Assembly (NCBI GenBank): GCA_965651535.1
Contig: CBFGSX010000043.1
Coordinates: 1 to 12,403, forward strand
DNA: 12,403 nucleotides
Source of the DNA: JAQGJA01 sp965651535
Lineage (GTDB): Bacteria; Pseudomonadota; Alphaproteobacteria; Micavibrionales; SZUA-601
Reading direction: 5' to 3'
Shown here piece by piece: positions 6,683-12,403 of this stretch (the stretch's first letter is position 1; every line of letters starts with the position of its first letter). The notes under the pieces are model-generated. The model ran no database searches. It had not been told where the DNA came from and worked only from the letters and a program-made list of their open reading frames with translations. The translations under genes were made by a program, and so were the position numbers.

Positions 6683-9205
6683 TCACGCGCCTTGAACGGT
6701 AAAGCTCTGCGCGATGCTGGCCGTGTCCTGATTGCCCGTCTCGACGGCATAGACGGTCGCATTCAGCACGATGTCGCCGCCCGCGTAATCGCCCGGCGCG
6801 CTCAAAGTCAGACCGGCCAGATCGCCTGCCTCGAGCGTCCACGAACCGTCGCCGTTATTCAGCCCCGCCGACAGCACGAAATCCAACGGCACGCCCGAAA
6901 GAACGACGCTCAGGCTTTCCGATCCGTCCGTATCGTTCAGTGCCGCCGAAAGATCCAGCGCAATCGGCGACGACCAGCTTCCCGAGACATCATTGGCCAG
7001 CAAGAACGGCGTATCGGCGACAGGCTCGATATGAATCGGAATACTGCCGATGCTGGTTGCCTGATCGCCGTTGGCCACTTCCTCCGACGTGACACTAATG
7101 GACAAGGCAAGGCTGCCGCTCCATTCCGGCGGCGGCACAAAGGACACGTTGCCGATATCGCTTGGGTCGACGCTCCATGTGCCGTTGCCGTTATCCGTCG
7201 CGTTCAAAAGCGACGCGCCCGGTGGCAAATCCCAGATCGTGATGGCGACGATACTTTCCGACCCGTCATTATCCGCCAGAGAAACGCCCAGATTCAACAA
7301 AACGGGCTGATCCTCGGTGCCGCTTTGCGTCAGCGCGGAAAGAATTGGCGCATCGGCCACGGCGGAAATGCTGATATTGCCCACGACCGAAACCGCGCTG
7401 GAATCGCCTTCTTCCTCGGTCGAAACGGCCACGACGGTAAAGGTCGCGTCACCGCTCCAGTTCGGCGGCGGGATCAATTCGACATCGTTGATATTCGCCA
7501 GCGGAATCGTCCACGAGCCGTCGCCGTTGTCGATCCCGACATTGACAACGAAACCCGGCGGCAGATCGCGGATGACAAGGCTTAGCACCTCGGAGCCGTC
7601 CGTATCGTTCAACGCCGCCGTGATGGAAATTGGAATACCCGCGCTGTCCTCGGCGCCCGAAGCCGGATCGACGCTCAGGGACGGCGCATCGGCCACGCCG
7701 ACCACGATGAAATCCGGCGTGGCCAGAGGCAGCGTAACCAGCGTGATGAGCCGCGCCTGGAACACCAGAGTGAAATCGTCGGCATTATCCTCGGGCAGAT
7801 GCAGATAAAGATTGTTCAGCTCGGCCACCGTCATGCGCCAGACGCCGCCGCCCATATTCGTGCCCTGGCTGAAGGTTACATCGGCTGGAACCCCCGTAAA
7901 TTCAAGATAGGACACAAGCCCCAAAATGGCGACAATCAACCCCGGCGCGTCGGATAAAAGCACCGAACTGCCTTCCATCACCACGTAATCATCGGACAGG
8001 CTGCCCAGATTGATCCCGATTCCGACCCCGACGCCAATACCGATTCCGGCGATGCCGATACCAAGGAACAGATTAATCTCGTTCGTTAGCGGATTGCCGA
8101 AGGACACGGAAAAATCCTGCGGTGCGCTGCGTATGCTGGAGTAATCGTTGTCGTGCGCGACAGCAAAAGCGCGCAGATGCACCGTGCCTTCGTAGTCATA
8201 CGGCGCGATCACCTGTAGCCCCGCCAGCTGCGCCGCCGTCACCGTCCATGTATTGTCGCCGTTATTGTGCCCCTGATTGAGCGCGAAGCCGTCCGGCACG
8301 CCGTCGATCACATAGGTCAGGCTTTCCGATCCGTCCGTATCGGCCAGCGTGCCGGAAACGGTGATCGACGCGTTGTTATTGCTCGGCACCGCGCTGCCCG
8401 AGGCGGTCACGCTCGGCACATCGGCCACCGCCGTGACCGTCACATCCAGCGTTGTGTTCTGGGTAGCGATTGATCCGTCGCTTTCCTCGCTGGTCGCCGT
8501 GACGGTCAGGGTAAAATCGGCGTCGCTGTCGGGCGGCGGCGTAATCGTCAATCCCGCCAGCTGCGCCGAAGTCAACTCCCATACCCCGCCGCCCAAGAAT
8601 GTTCCGGCGGAAAGCACCGCCCCTGCGGGCACGCCGGAAATCGTGACCGTCAAAATCTCGGACGGATCGGTCAAAGCCGCTGCAATATCCAGCGCGATGG
8701 CCGCATCCTCGTTTCCAGTTGCATTATTCACCGTCAAATCCGGCACATCCGCTACCGGATCGACCGTCACCGTGATCGTATCCGAGATCGTCGCCTGTCC
8801 GCCTGCATTTTCCGTGGCGATGGCCGTCACCGTCAGGTTGATCGTACCGCTGTAATTGGCGGGCGGCGTGACCGTCAGCCCCGCCAGATCGCCCGGCGCC
8901 AACGACCAGCGCCCCGGCCCGGCATAGACCCCCGCCGAGAAAACCGTGCCGTCCGGAAATCCCGTAATCAACAGGCTCAATGTCTCGGAGCCGTCATTGT
9001 CGTTGAGGCTGGCGGCAATCGTCAGGGGAATTGCCGTGTCCTCGTCGCCCGTGACATTCGCCGTTACCAGCAGATCCGGCGTATCGGCGGCGGCATTGAC
9101 CGTCACGTTCAACGTATCGCCGATGCTGGCGGTCGTGCCGTTTTCCGAAGATGATGCCGTCACCGTCAAAACAAAATCGTCATCCGATCCGGCGTCAGCG
9201 TCCAC
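6683..9205 (-). CDS. Giant cadherin/Ig-like repeat protein, C-terminal part (downstream of frameshift)
   Basis: 840 codons that continue the repeat protein begun at 11211 in a different frame. The nominal GTG at 9205 is only the first possible start after the lesion. The reading begins in mid-repeat (SDDDFVLTVTA, the last strands of repeat 5), so this is not a separate gene. It holds the end of repeat 5 and repeats 6-12, starting at about 9082, 8746, 8419, 8098, 7687, 7351 and 7012. Recurrent motifs are GNEDTAIAL, DTDGSESL, SGVPAGAVLSAG, NGDGSWTL, LAGLTITPP and INLTVTA. Acidic DNDGSE and DTDGSE turns may bind calcium (inference). Repeats 8-12 are much more divergent than 2-7, and repeat 9 carries a Gly/Ile-rich insertion. 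The protein ends SFTVQGA with no RTX GGxGxDxxx nonapeptides. An uncleaved C-terminal type I secretion signal is expected but cannot be recognised by motif. Confidence 0.85.
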   Translation of the reverse strand: MDADAGSDDDFVLTVTASSSENGTTASIGDTLNVTVNAAADTPDLLVTANVTGDEDTAIPLTIAASLNDNDGSETLSLLITGFPDGTVFSAGVYAGPGRWSLAPGDLAGLTVTPPANYSGTINLTVTAIATENAGGQATISDTITVTVDPVADVPDLTVNNATGNEDAAIALDIAAALTDPSEILTVTISGVPAGAVLSAGTFLGGGVWELTSAQLAGLTITPPPDSDADFTLTVTATSEESDGSIATQNTTLDVTVTAVADVPSVTASGSAVPSNNNASITVSGTLADTDGSESLTYVIDGVPDGFALNQGHNNGDNTWTVTAAQLAGLQVIAPYDYEGTVHLRAFAVAHDNDYSSIRSAPQDFSVSFGNPLTNEINLFLGIGIAGIGIGVGVGIGINLGSLSDDYVVMEGSSVLLSDAPGLIVAILGLVSYLEFTGVPADVTFSQGTNMGGGVWRMTVAELNNLYLHLPEDNADDFTLVFQARLITLVTLPLATPDFIVVGVADAPSLSVDPASGAEDSAGIPISITAALNDTDGSEVLSLVIRDLPPGFVVNVGIDNGDGSWTIPLANINDVELIPPPNWSGDATFTVVAVSTEEEGDSSAVSVVGNISISAVADAPILSALTQSGTEDQPVLLNLGVSLADNDGSESIVAITIWDLPPGASLLNATDNGNGTWSVDPSDIGNVSFVPPPEWSGSLALSISVTSEEVANGDQATSIGSIPIHIEPVADTPFLLANDVSGSWSSPIALDLSAALNDTDGSESLSVVLSGVPLDFVLSAGLNNGDGSWTLEAGDLAGLTLSAPGDYAGGDIVLNATVYAVETGNQDTASIAQSFTVQGA
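8003..8071 (-). other. Gly/Ile/Val alternating hydrophobic segment inside the repeat protein
   Basis: Residues 379-401 of the C-terminal part form an uncharged alternating stretch (core GIGIGVGVGIGI) at the start of divergent repeat 9. The DNA beneath is an imperfect tandem run of GGN-ATN/GTN codons. It is unlike every other repeat unit. It could be a beta-strand hairpin, a membrane-inserting segment or a flexible spacer; the sequence does not decide. Confidence 0.7.
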
Positions 9206-11211
9206 GAGCCGTCGCCATTGTCGATCCCCGCCGATAACACCGCCCCCGCAGGGACGCCGGAAATCGTAATACTCAAACTCTCCGACCCGTCCGTATCGGT
9301 CAACGCGGCATTGATGGAAAGCGCAATCGGCGTGCCTTCGTTACCGCTGGCATCCGTCACGTTCAGCAACGGCGTATCGGCCACGCCGCCCACCGTCACA
9401 TCCAGATTCTGGACGTTTTGCGCCGTCTGGCTGTTTTCGCTGGCAATCGCCGTCACCGTCAGATTGATCGTGCCGCTGTAATGTTGTGGCGGCGTGATGG
9501 TAAGACCTGCCAGCTGCGCCGAAGTCAATGCCCACACCCCGCCGCCCAGATCGGTTCCGGCGGAAAGCGTCGCGCCTGCGGGCACGCCGCTGATTTGAAC
9601 GGCAAGCGTTTCCGAGCCGTCATTATCCACCAGCGACGCGGCGATATTCAGCGCGATGGCCGTATCCTCGTTGCCGTTGGCGTTGTTGACCGACAAATTC
9701 GGCACATCCGGCACGCCCGCAACCGTCACCGACAGAATCTCGGTATTGATCGCCAGATCGCCGGCATCGTCCGAGATGGCGCGCACGATCAAATTGAAAT
9801 CCGTATCGCTGTGCAAGGGCGGCGTGATCGTCAATCCCGCCAGCTCGGCCGGCGTCAATGTCCATGTGCCGTTGCCATTGTCGATCCCCGCCGACAAAAC
9901 CGCGCCCGTCGGCACGTTCTCGATCACGATCGACAAAATTTCCGTGCCGCTTGCGCCCGCGCCCAAGGCCGCCGCAATATCCAGCGCGATGGCCGTATCT
10001 TCGTCGCCGCTGGCATTTTGCACCGTCAGATCGGGCACCGAGGCCACGCCCGTGATCGTCACGGTGAACAGATCGCTGACCGAGGCGGTCGTCATGTTCT
10101 CGGAAGAAATCGCCGTCGCCGTTAAAACCAGATCGCCGCTCCAGCCCGCAGGCGGCATCAGCGTCAGCCCGACAAGCTGGGCGGGGGTCAACGTCCATGT
10201 GCCGTTGCCGTGATCGATCCCGGCGGAAAGCGTCGCGCCCGCAGGCACATTGGAGATCGTGACCGCCAAAGTCTCCGACCCGTCCGTATCGTTCAAGCTG
10301 GCGGTAATATCGAGCGGGATGGGCGTATCCTCGGCACCGCTGGCATCCAGCGCCAGTATATTCGGCGGCGTGGCAATGCCGTTGACCGTCACCGGAATCG
10401 CGCCGCCCGCGCTTTCCGTCTCGCTGCCCAAACTGGCCGTGGCCGACACGCTCAGATTGATGACGCCGCTGTAATATTGCGGCGGCGTGAGCGTCAAGCC
10501 GATCAGCTCGGCCTGTGTCAGCGTCCATGTGCCGTTGCCGTTGTCAATGCCCGCGGACAGCACGGCCCCCATTGGCACGTTCCCCAGAAGGATCGATACC
10601 GTGCTGCCCGCGGTGGGAGAGAGGACGGAGATGGTCAAAGGAATGGCCTGGTTTTCATTGCCGTTGGCGGCGCTGGCCGATACCACGGGCGGCAGCAATC
10701 CGGAACCGGGGGTCGTCCCCGGCGGCGAGCCGCCGACAATATTCACGGAAGACCCGTCCAATGAAATTGACGGCCCGTCCCCGCTTGCACCGCTTCCCGA
10801 GGCGCGGCCTGCAAACGCGTCACCCGCAGGCAAAACAAAGGACGATCCGAAATCCTCTGCGGCTTTGCCGTCATCGCCGACCGCCGCGCCGCGACTCGCG
10901 GACGGCGCGGAAACGGGCGGCGCAAGATGGCCGTCGCCGTCTTGAAACAGAAAATAATTTTTTGGATCTTCGTCGCTCAGGCCGCGCTTGAGGTTTTGCA
11001 GCGTCTCGGAGATTTTCTCCCAATAACCTTCCGGCGCTTCGGGCTTGGCGCCGTATTGCACGGCGCTGTAAACAAGGCTGTTATCCTTGAACTCGCTGCT
11101 TGGGTCGTATCCCTGATGCAGGCGCGCATCGAGAGCATCCGGCATATCCGGCAATAAACCCTTCGCCATTTGACCCACAACCTTCCTGACAGCGCGGAAG
11201 AATTTCCGCAC
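9166..11211 (-). CDS. Giant cadherin/Ig-like repeat protein, N-terminal part (ends at frameshift)
   Basis: 681 codons, the front of a large repeat protein, probably an adhesin or surface protein and the presumed cargo of the adjacent type I exporter. Residues 1-95 are a non-repetitive leader rich in basic and helical sequence, with no Sec signal peptide. Residues 96-173 are a Gly/Ser/Ala/Pro-rich linker. Repeats 1-5 then start at about residues 174, 282, 392, 503 and 613, each about 110 residues, with conserved SGVPAGAxLSAGIDNGxGTWTLTPAQLxGLTLTPP-type segments. Repeat 5 breaks off after GSWTLTP, followed by the seven out-of-frame residues DRMTILF and a stop. If real, the product lacks its C-terminus and probably cannot be exported. 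The start is GTG at 11211, only weakly supported; ATG at 11169 (residue 15), with AGGAAGG 11 bases upstream, is an alternative. The family resembles VCBS/cadherin-like bacterial adhesins. Confidence 0.85.
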   Translation of the reverse strand: MRKFFRAVRKVVGQMAKGLLPDMPDALDARLHQGYDPSSEFKDNSLVYSAVQYGAKPEAPEGYWEKISETLQNLKRGLSDEDPKNYFLFQDGDGHLAPPVSAPSASRGAAVGDDGKAAEDFGSSFVLPAGDAFAGRASGSGASGDGPSISLDGSSVNIVGGSPPGTTPGSGLLPPVVSASAANGNENQAIPLTISVLSPTAGSTVSILLGNVPMGAVLSAGIDNGNGTWTLTQAELIGLTLTPPQYYSGVINLSVSATASLGSETESAGGAIPVTVNGIATPPNILALDASGAEDTPIPLDITASLNDTDGSETLAVTISNVPAGATLSAGIDHGNGTWTLTPAQLVGLTLMPPAGWSGDLVLTATAISSENMTTASVSDLFTVTITGVASVPDLTVQNASGDEDTAIALDIAAALGAGASGTEILSIVIENVPTGAVLSAGIDNGNGTWTLTPAELAGLTITPPLHSDTDFNLIVRAISDDAGDLAINTEILSVTVAGVPDVPNLSVNNANGNEDTAIALNIAASLVDNDGSETLAVQISGVPAGATLSAGTDLGGGVWALTSAQLAGLTITPPQHYSGTINLTVTAIASENSQTAQNVQNLDVTVGGVADTPLLNVTDASGNEGTPIALSINAALTDTDGSESLSITISGVPAGAVLSAGIDNGDGSWTLTPDRMTILF
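9186..9200 (-). other. Frameshifting deletion junction in repeat 5
   Basis: On the minus strand, TGGACGCTGACGCC (W-T-L-T-P) runs directly into GGATCGGATGACGAT (G-S-D-D-D). In the sister repeats a segment like AQLAGLTLTPPP lies between these two. Restoring 37 bases would return the unit from 293 to 330 bases and rejoin the frames. The sequence encoding L-T-P occurs twice in each full unit, which offers short homology for slippage or for an assembly collapse. Confidence 0.75.
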
Positions 11212-11245
11212 GCGTTTTTTCTTTTCATTTTACGCGCCGCATTGT

Positions 11246-11264
11246 TAAGCGCGGGCTAAGCGCG
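11246..11264. promoter_or_regulatory. Direct repeat TAAGCGCG x2 in the divergent promoter region
   Basis: Two exact 8-base copies at 11246-11253 and 11257-11264, separated by GGC, giving an 11-base period close to one helical turn. They lie 35-53 bases upstream of the repeat-protein GTG and about 65-83 bases upstream of the regulator start. This arrangement fits a tandem binding site for a dimeric regulator of either or both genes (inference). No regulator can be named. Confidence 0.45.
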
Positions 11265-11315
11265 AAACACACATGCGTATCTTTTGTTCTTCGGAAATTT
11301 TTCATGCACCATTCC

Positions 11316-11321
11316 TATAAT
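11316..11321 (+). promoter_or_regulatory. Candidate -10 box TATAAT of the receiver-ATPase gene
   Basis: A perfect TATAAT that would place the transcription start at about 11328-11329, on or next to the ATG at 11329, implying a leaderless mRNA. The -35 region at normal spacing (11293-11298, GGAAAT) does not match consensus, so an activator may be needed, or the match may be chance in a short AT-rich stretch. Confidence 0.45.
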
Positions 11322-11328
11322 GGAAATC

Positions 11329-12267
11329 ATGCGAGCCAATTCCGTTGCCCTGTTTTCCGAGGACACCCTCCCGCGCGTGCTGATCGTCGAAGACGATCCG
11401 CTGATGCGGCATATGCTGACCGATCACATGACGCAAAACGGCTATGAATGCGTCGCCGCCGAAGACGGCGAGCAGGCGCTCGAGAAATTGCGGCAGGATT
11501 CCGGTTTCGCCCTGGTCATCGCCGACCGCAAAATGCCGGGCATGGATGGTTTGTCCCTGCTGCGGAAAATGCGCAAACACGCGCAGCTTTATCACATTCC
11601 GGTTATCTTCCAGACCAGCGCCCTGTCGCCGCAGGATATTTCCGAAGGCATCAAGGCCGGGGCGTATTATTATTTGACCAAGCCGTATCAGGAAGACGTG
11701 CTGCTGTCGGTGGTCAAGGCGGCGCTGCGCGCGCGTCGGCAAAGCGAGTCCTTTCAGCGCCGTTTGGCGCGGCAGGACGAAGCCGTCATCCACATGACGC
11801 GTGGCGAATTCGAAGTTCGCACGCCGCTCGAGGCTGAAAATCTGGCGTTTCTTCTGGGCAGCGCCTATCCCTATCGCGAGATCGCGGTGTCGGGTCTTTA
11901 CGAGCTTTTACTCAACGCGATCGAACACGGCAATCTGGGCATCGGATTCGAAGAAAAATCCCGCCTTCTCGAAGAAGGCCACTGGGAAAAGGAGATCGAC
12001 GCGCGGCTGCACCGTTCCGAAAATCTCCAAAAAACGGTCAAAGTCGTCTTTGCCCGCAACAACGACCAGATCGAGGTGGTCATCGCCGATCAGGGGCCGG
12101 GTTTCGACTGGAAACCCTATCTCGAGATCGAGCCGTCGCGCGCCACCAGCGCCAACGGGCGCGGCATCGCCAAGGCCAATCTGCTCTGCTTCGATCAGAT
12201 TCTCTATCACGGCAGCGGCAGCAAGGTGCATATCATCAAACGCACCTCGCCCGCGACATTTTCCTGA
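11329..12267 (+). CDS. Response regulator with receiver domain fused to RsbW-like ATPase domain
   Basis: 312 residues from the ATG at 11329. Receiver domain at about 15-135: acidic residues EDD (21-23), phosphoacceptor Asp66 in VIADRKMPGMDG, Thr96 in FQTSAL and Lys118 in LTKPYQ, all as expected. A linker follows, then a GHKL ATPase domain of the anti-sigma/serine-kinase type: N box ELLLNAIEHGNLGI with Asn196, G1 box IADQGPGF (252-259) and G2-like NGRGIA (276-281). The output is thus probably binding or phosphorylating a partner protein, as in RsbW/SpoIIAB systems, and not DNA binding. It is transcribed divergently from the secretion operon and is a good candidate for the receiver of the HPt protein (inference). 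An ATG at 11320 would overlap the TATAAT box. The reading frame is also open upstream to a TTG at 11284. Neither has a good ribosome binding site. Confidence 0.9.
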   Translation: MRANSVALFSEDTLPRVLIVEDDPLMRHMLTDHMTQNGYECVAAEDGEQALEKLRQDSGFALVIADRKMPGMDGLSLLRKMRKHAQLYHIPVIFQTSALSPQDISEGIKAGAYYYLTKPYQEDVLLSVVKAALRARRQSESFQRRLARQDEAVIHMTRGEFEVRTPLEAENLAFLLGSAYPYREIAVSGLYELLLNAIEHGNLGIGFEEKSRLLEEGHWEKEIDARLHRSENLQKTVKVVFARNNDQIEVVIADQGPGFDWKPYLEIEPSRATSANGRGIAKANLLCFDQILYHGSGSKVHIIKRTSPATFS

Positions 12268-12352
12268 AAGAATTATCCCGCCTGCAATAACGGATAGCTT
12301 CTATTCTTTAACCACGAAGAACACAAAGAGCACGAATGGGTTTATAAGAATC
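12268..12352. other. Intergenic stretch with CACGAAGAACACAAAGAGCACGAA-type sequence
   Basis: No gene or RNA recognised. Positions 12311-12336 carry a low-complexity ACC-ACG-AAG-AAC-ACA-AAG-AGC-ACG-AA run of a kind I recall as an intergenic motif in several bacterial genomes. The similarity is from memory and was not searched. Confidence 0.35.
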
Positions 12353-12403
12353 ACCTCTCCCCTCGCGGGAGAGGTCGGCCACGCGATAGCGTGGTCGGGA
12401 GAG
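12353..12403. repeat. Palindromic intergenic repeat, two hairpins, running off the window
   Basis: Hairpin 1 pairs ACCTCTCCC (12353-12361) with GGGAGAGGT (12367-12375) over a five-base loop. Hairpin 2 pairs CCACGC (12379-12384) with GCGTGG (12389-12394) over GATA. GGGAGAG recurs at 12397-12403, so it can also pair with the first arm to enclose hairpin 2. There is no T tract, so it is not a standard terminator. It resembles dispersed palindromic repeats of alphaproteobacterial genomes (from memory) and may continue past the edge. Confidence 0.6.

Larger units (their letters stand above)
6686..10692 (-). repeat. Twelve-unit protein-coding tandem repeat array, about 330 bases per unit
   Basis: In-frame repeat units of the giant surface protein. 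Approximate unit starts on the minus strand are 10692, 10368, 10038, 9705, 9375, 9082, 8746, 8419, 8098, 7687, 7351 and 7012. Units 2, 3 and 4 measure 330, 333 and 330 bases, unit 5 only 293, and unit 9 about 411 because of an insertion. Units 2-7 are close to each other in sequence, while units 8-12 are more diverged. Boundaries are set by the recurring V-A-D-x-P junction and are accurate to a few codons. Confidence 0.85.

Noticed and set aside
6674..7585. 303-codon plus-strand open frame opposite the repeat protein
   Set aside because: It mirrors the repetitive coding strand, has low-complexity Arg-rich composition and no start signals.
9166..9205. Two independent genes with a GTG start at 9205
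   Set aside because: The second frame begins in the middle of a repeat unit with no ribosome binding site, and the first ends with seven residues that match no repeat. One broken gene explains both.
9166..9205. Programmed ribosomal frameshift joining the two parts
   Set aside because: About 37 bases of the repeat are missing at the junction and I see no slippery heptamer. A deletion fits better.
9418..10125. 235-codon plus-strand open frame, plus similar frames at 8349-8855 and 9656-10213
   Set aside because: All lie antisense to the repeat array and repeat with its period, so they are reflections of the tandem units.
6686..10692. CRISPR array or non-coding satellite
   Set aside because: The units are about 330 bases, in frame and encode a conserved beta-repeat; there are no short identical repeats with unique spacers.
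10977..11228. 83-codon minus-strand frame starting MKRKNACGNSS
   Set aside because: It overlaps the N-terminal leader of the repeat protein in another frame and has no recognisable features. It was considered because its ATG is better than the GTG, but it does not lead into the repeats.
12353..12375. Rho-independent terminator for the regulator gene
   Set aside because: The hairpin is strong, but there is no T tract after it on either strand, and it sits about 85 bases past the stop within repeat-like sequence.

Overview
The window looks like part of an alphaproteobacterial chromosome. Support for this is the fairly GC-rich coding sequence, the type I secretion gene set, the anti-sigma-like response regulator and the palindromic intergenic repeat at the right end. 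I cannot assign a genus. Almost all of the sequence is coding.

Minus strand, read from right to left (11211 down to 1): a very large cadherin/Ig-like repeat protein (about 1,520 residues over two frames, 12 repeat units of about 110 residues) is followed by two PrtD-like ABC half-transporters, a HlyD-family membrane fusion protein, a stand-alone HPt phosphotransfer protein and a membrane sensor histidine kinase that runs off the left edge. From the first ABC gene to the kinase every junction overlaps (4, 11, 20 and 14 bases), so export machinery and signalling proteins appear to be translated as one coupled unit. No outer-membrane TolC-like gene is visible.

Plus strand (11329-12267): a divergent gene encodes a receiver domain fused to an RsbW/SpoIIAB-like ATPase domain. 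The 117-base divergent intergenic region holds an 8-base direct repeat with an 11-base period and a perfect TATAAT placed so that the transcript may begin at or next to the start codon. The right end (12268-12403) has no gene and holds repeat-like sequence with two hairpins.

Likely biology (inference): an adhesin or surface protein is exported by a two-ATPase type I system. Its expression or activity would be controlled by a kinase - HPt - receiver/ATPase phosphorelay whose output is a partner-switching ATPase domain rather than a DNA-binding domain. Three points stand out. The repeat protein is broken in repeat 5 by an apparent 37-base deletion that shifts the frame, which is either a real mutation or an assembly collapse. 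Both ABC subunits have lost the canonical LSGGQ signature. The HPt and kinase genes are physically fused into the secretion operon.
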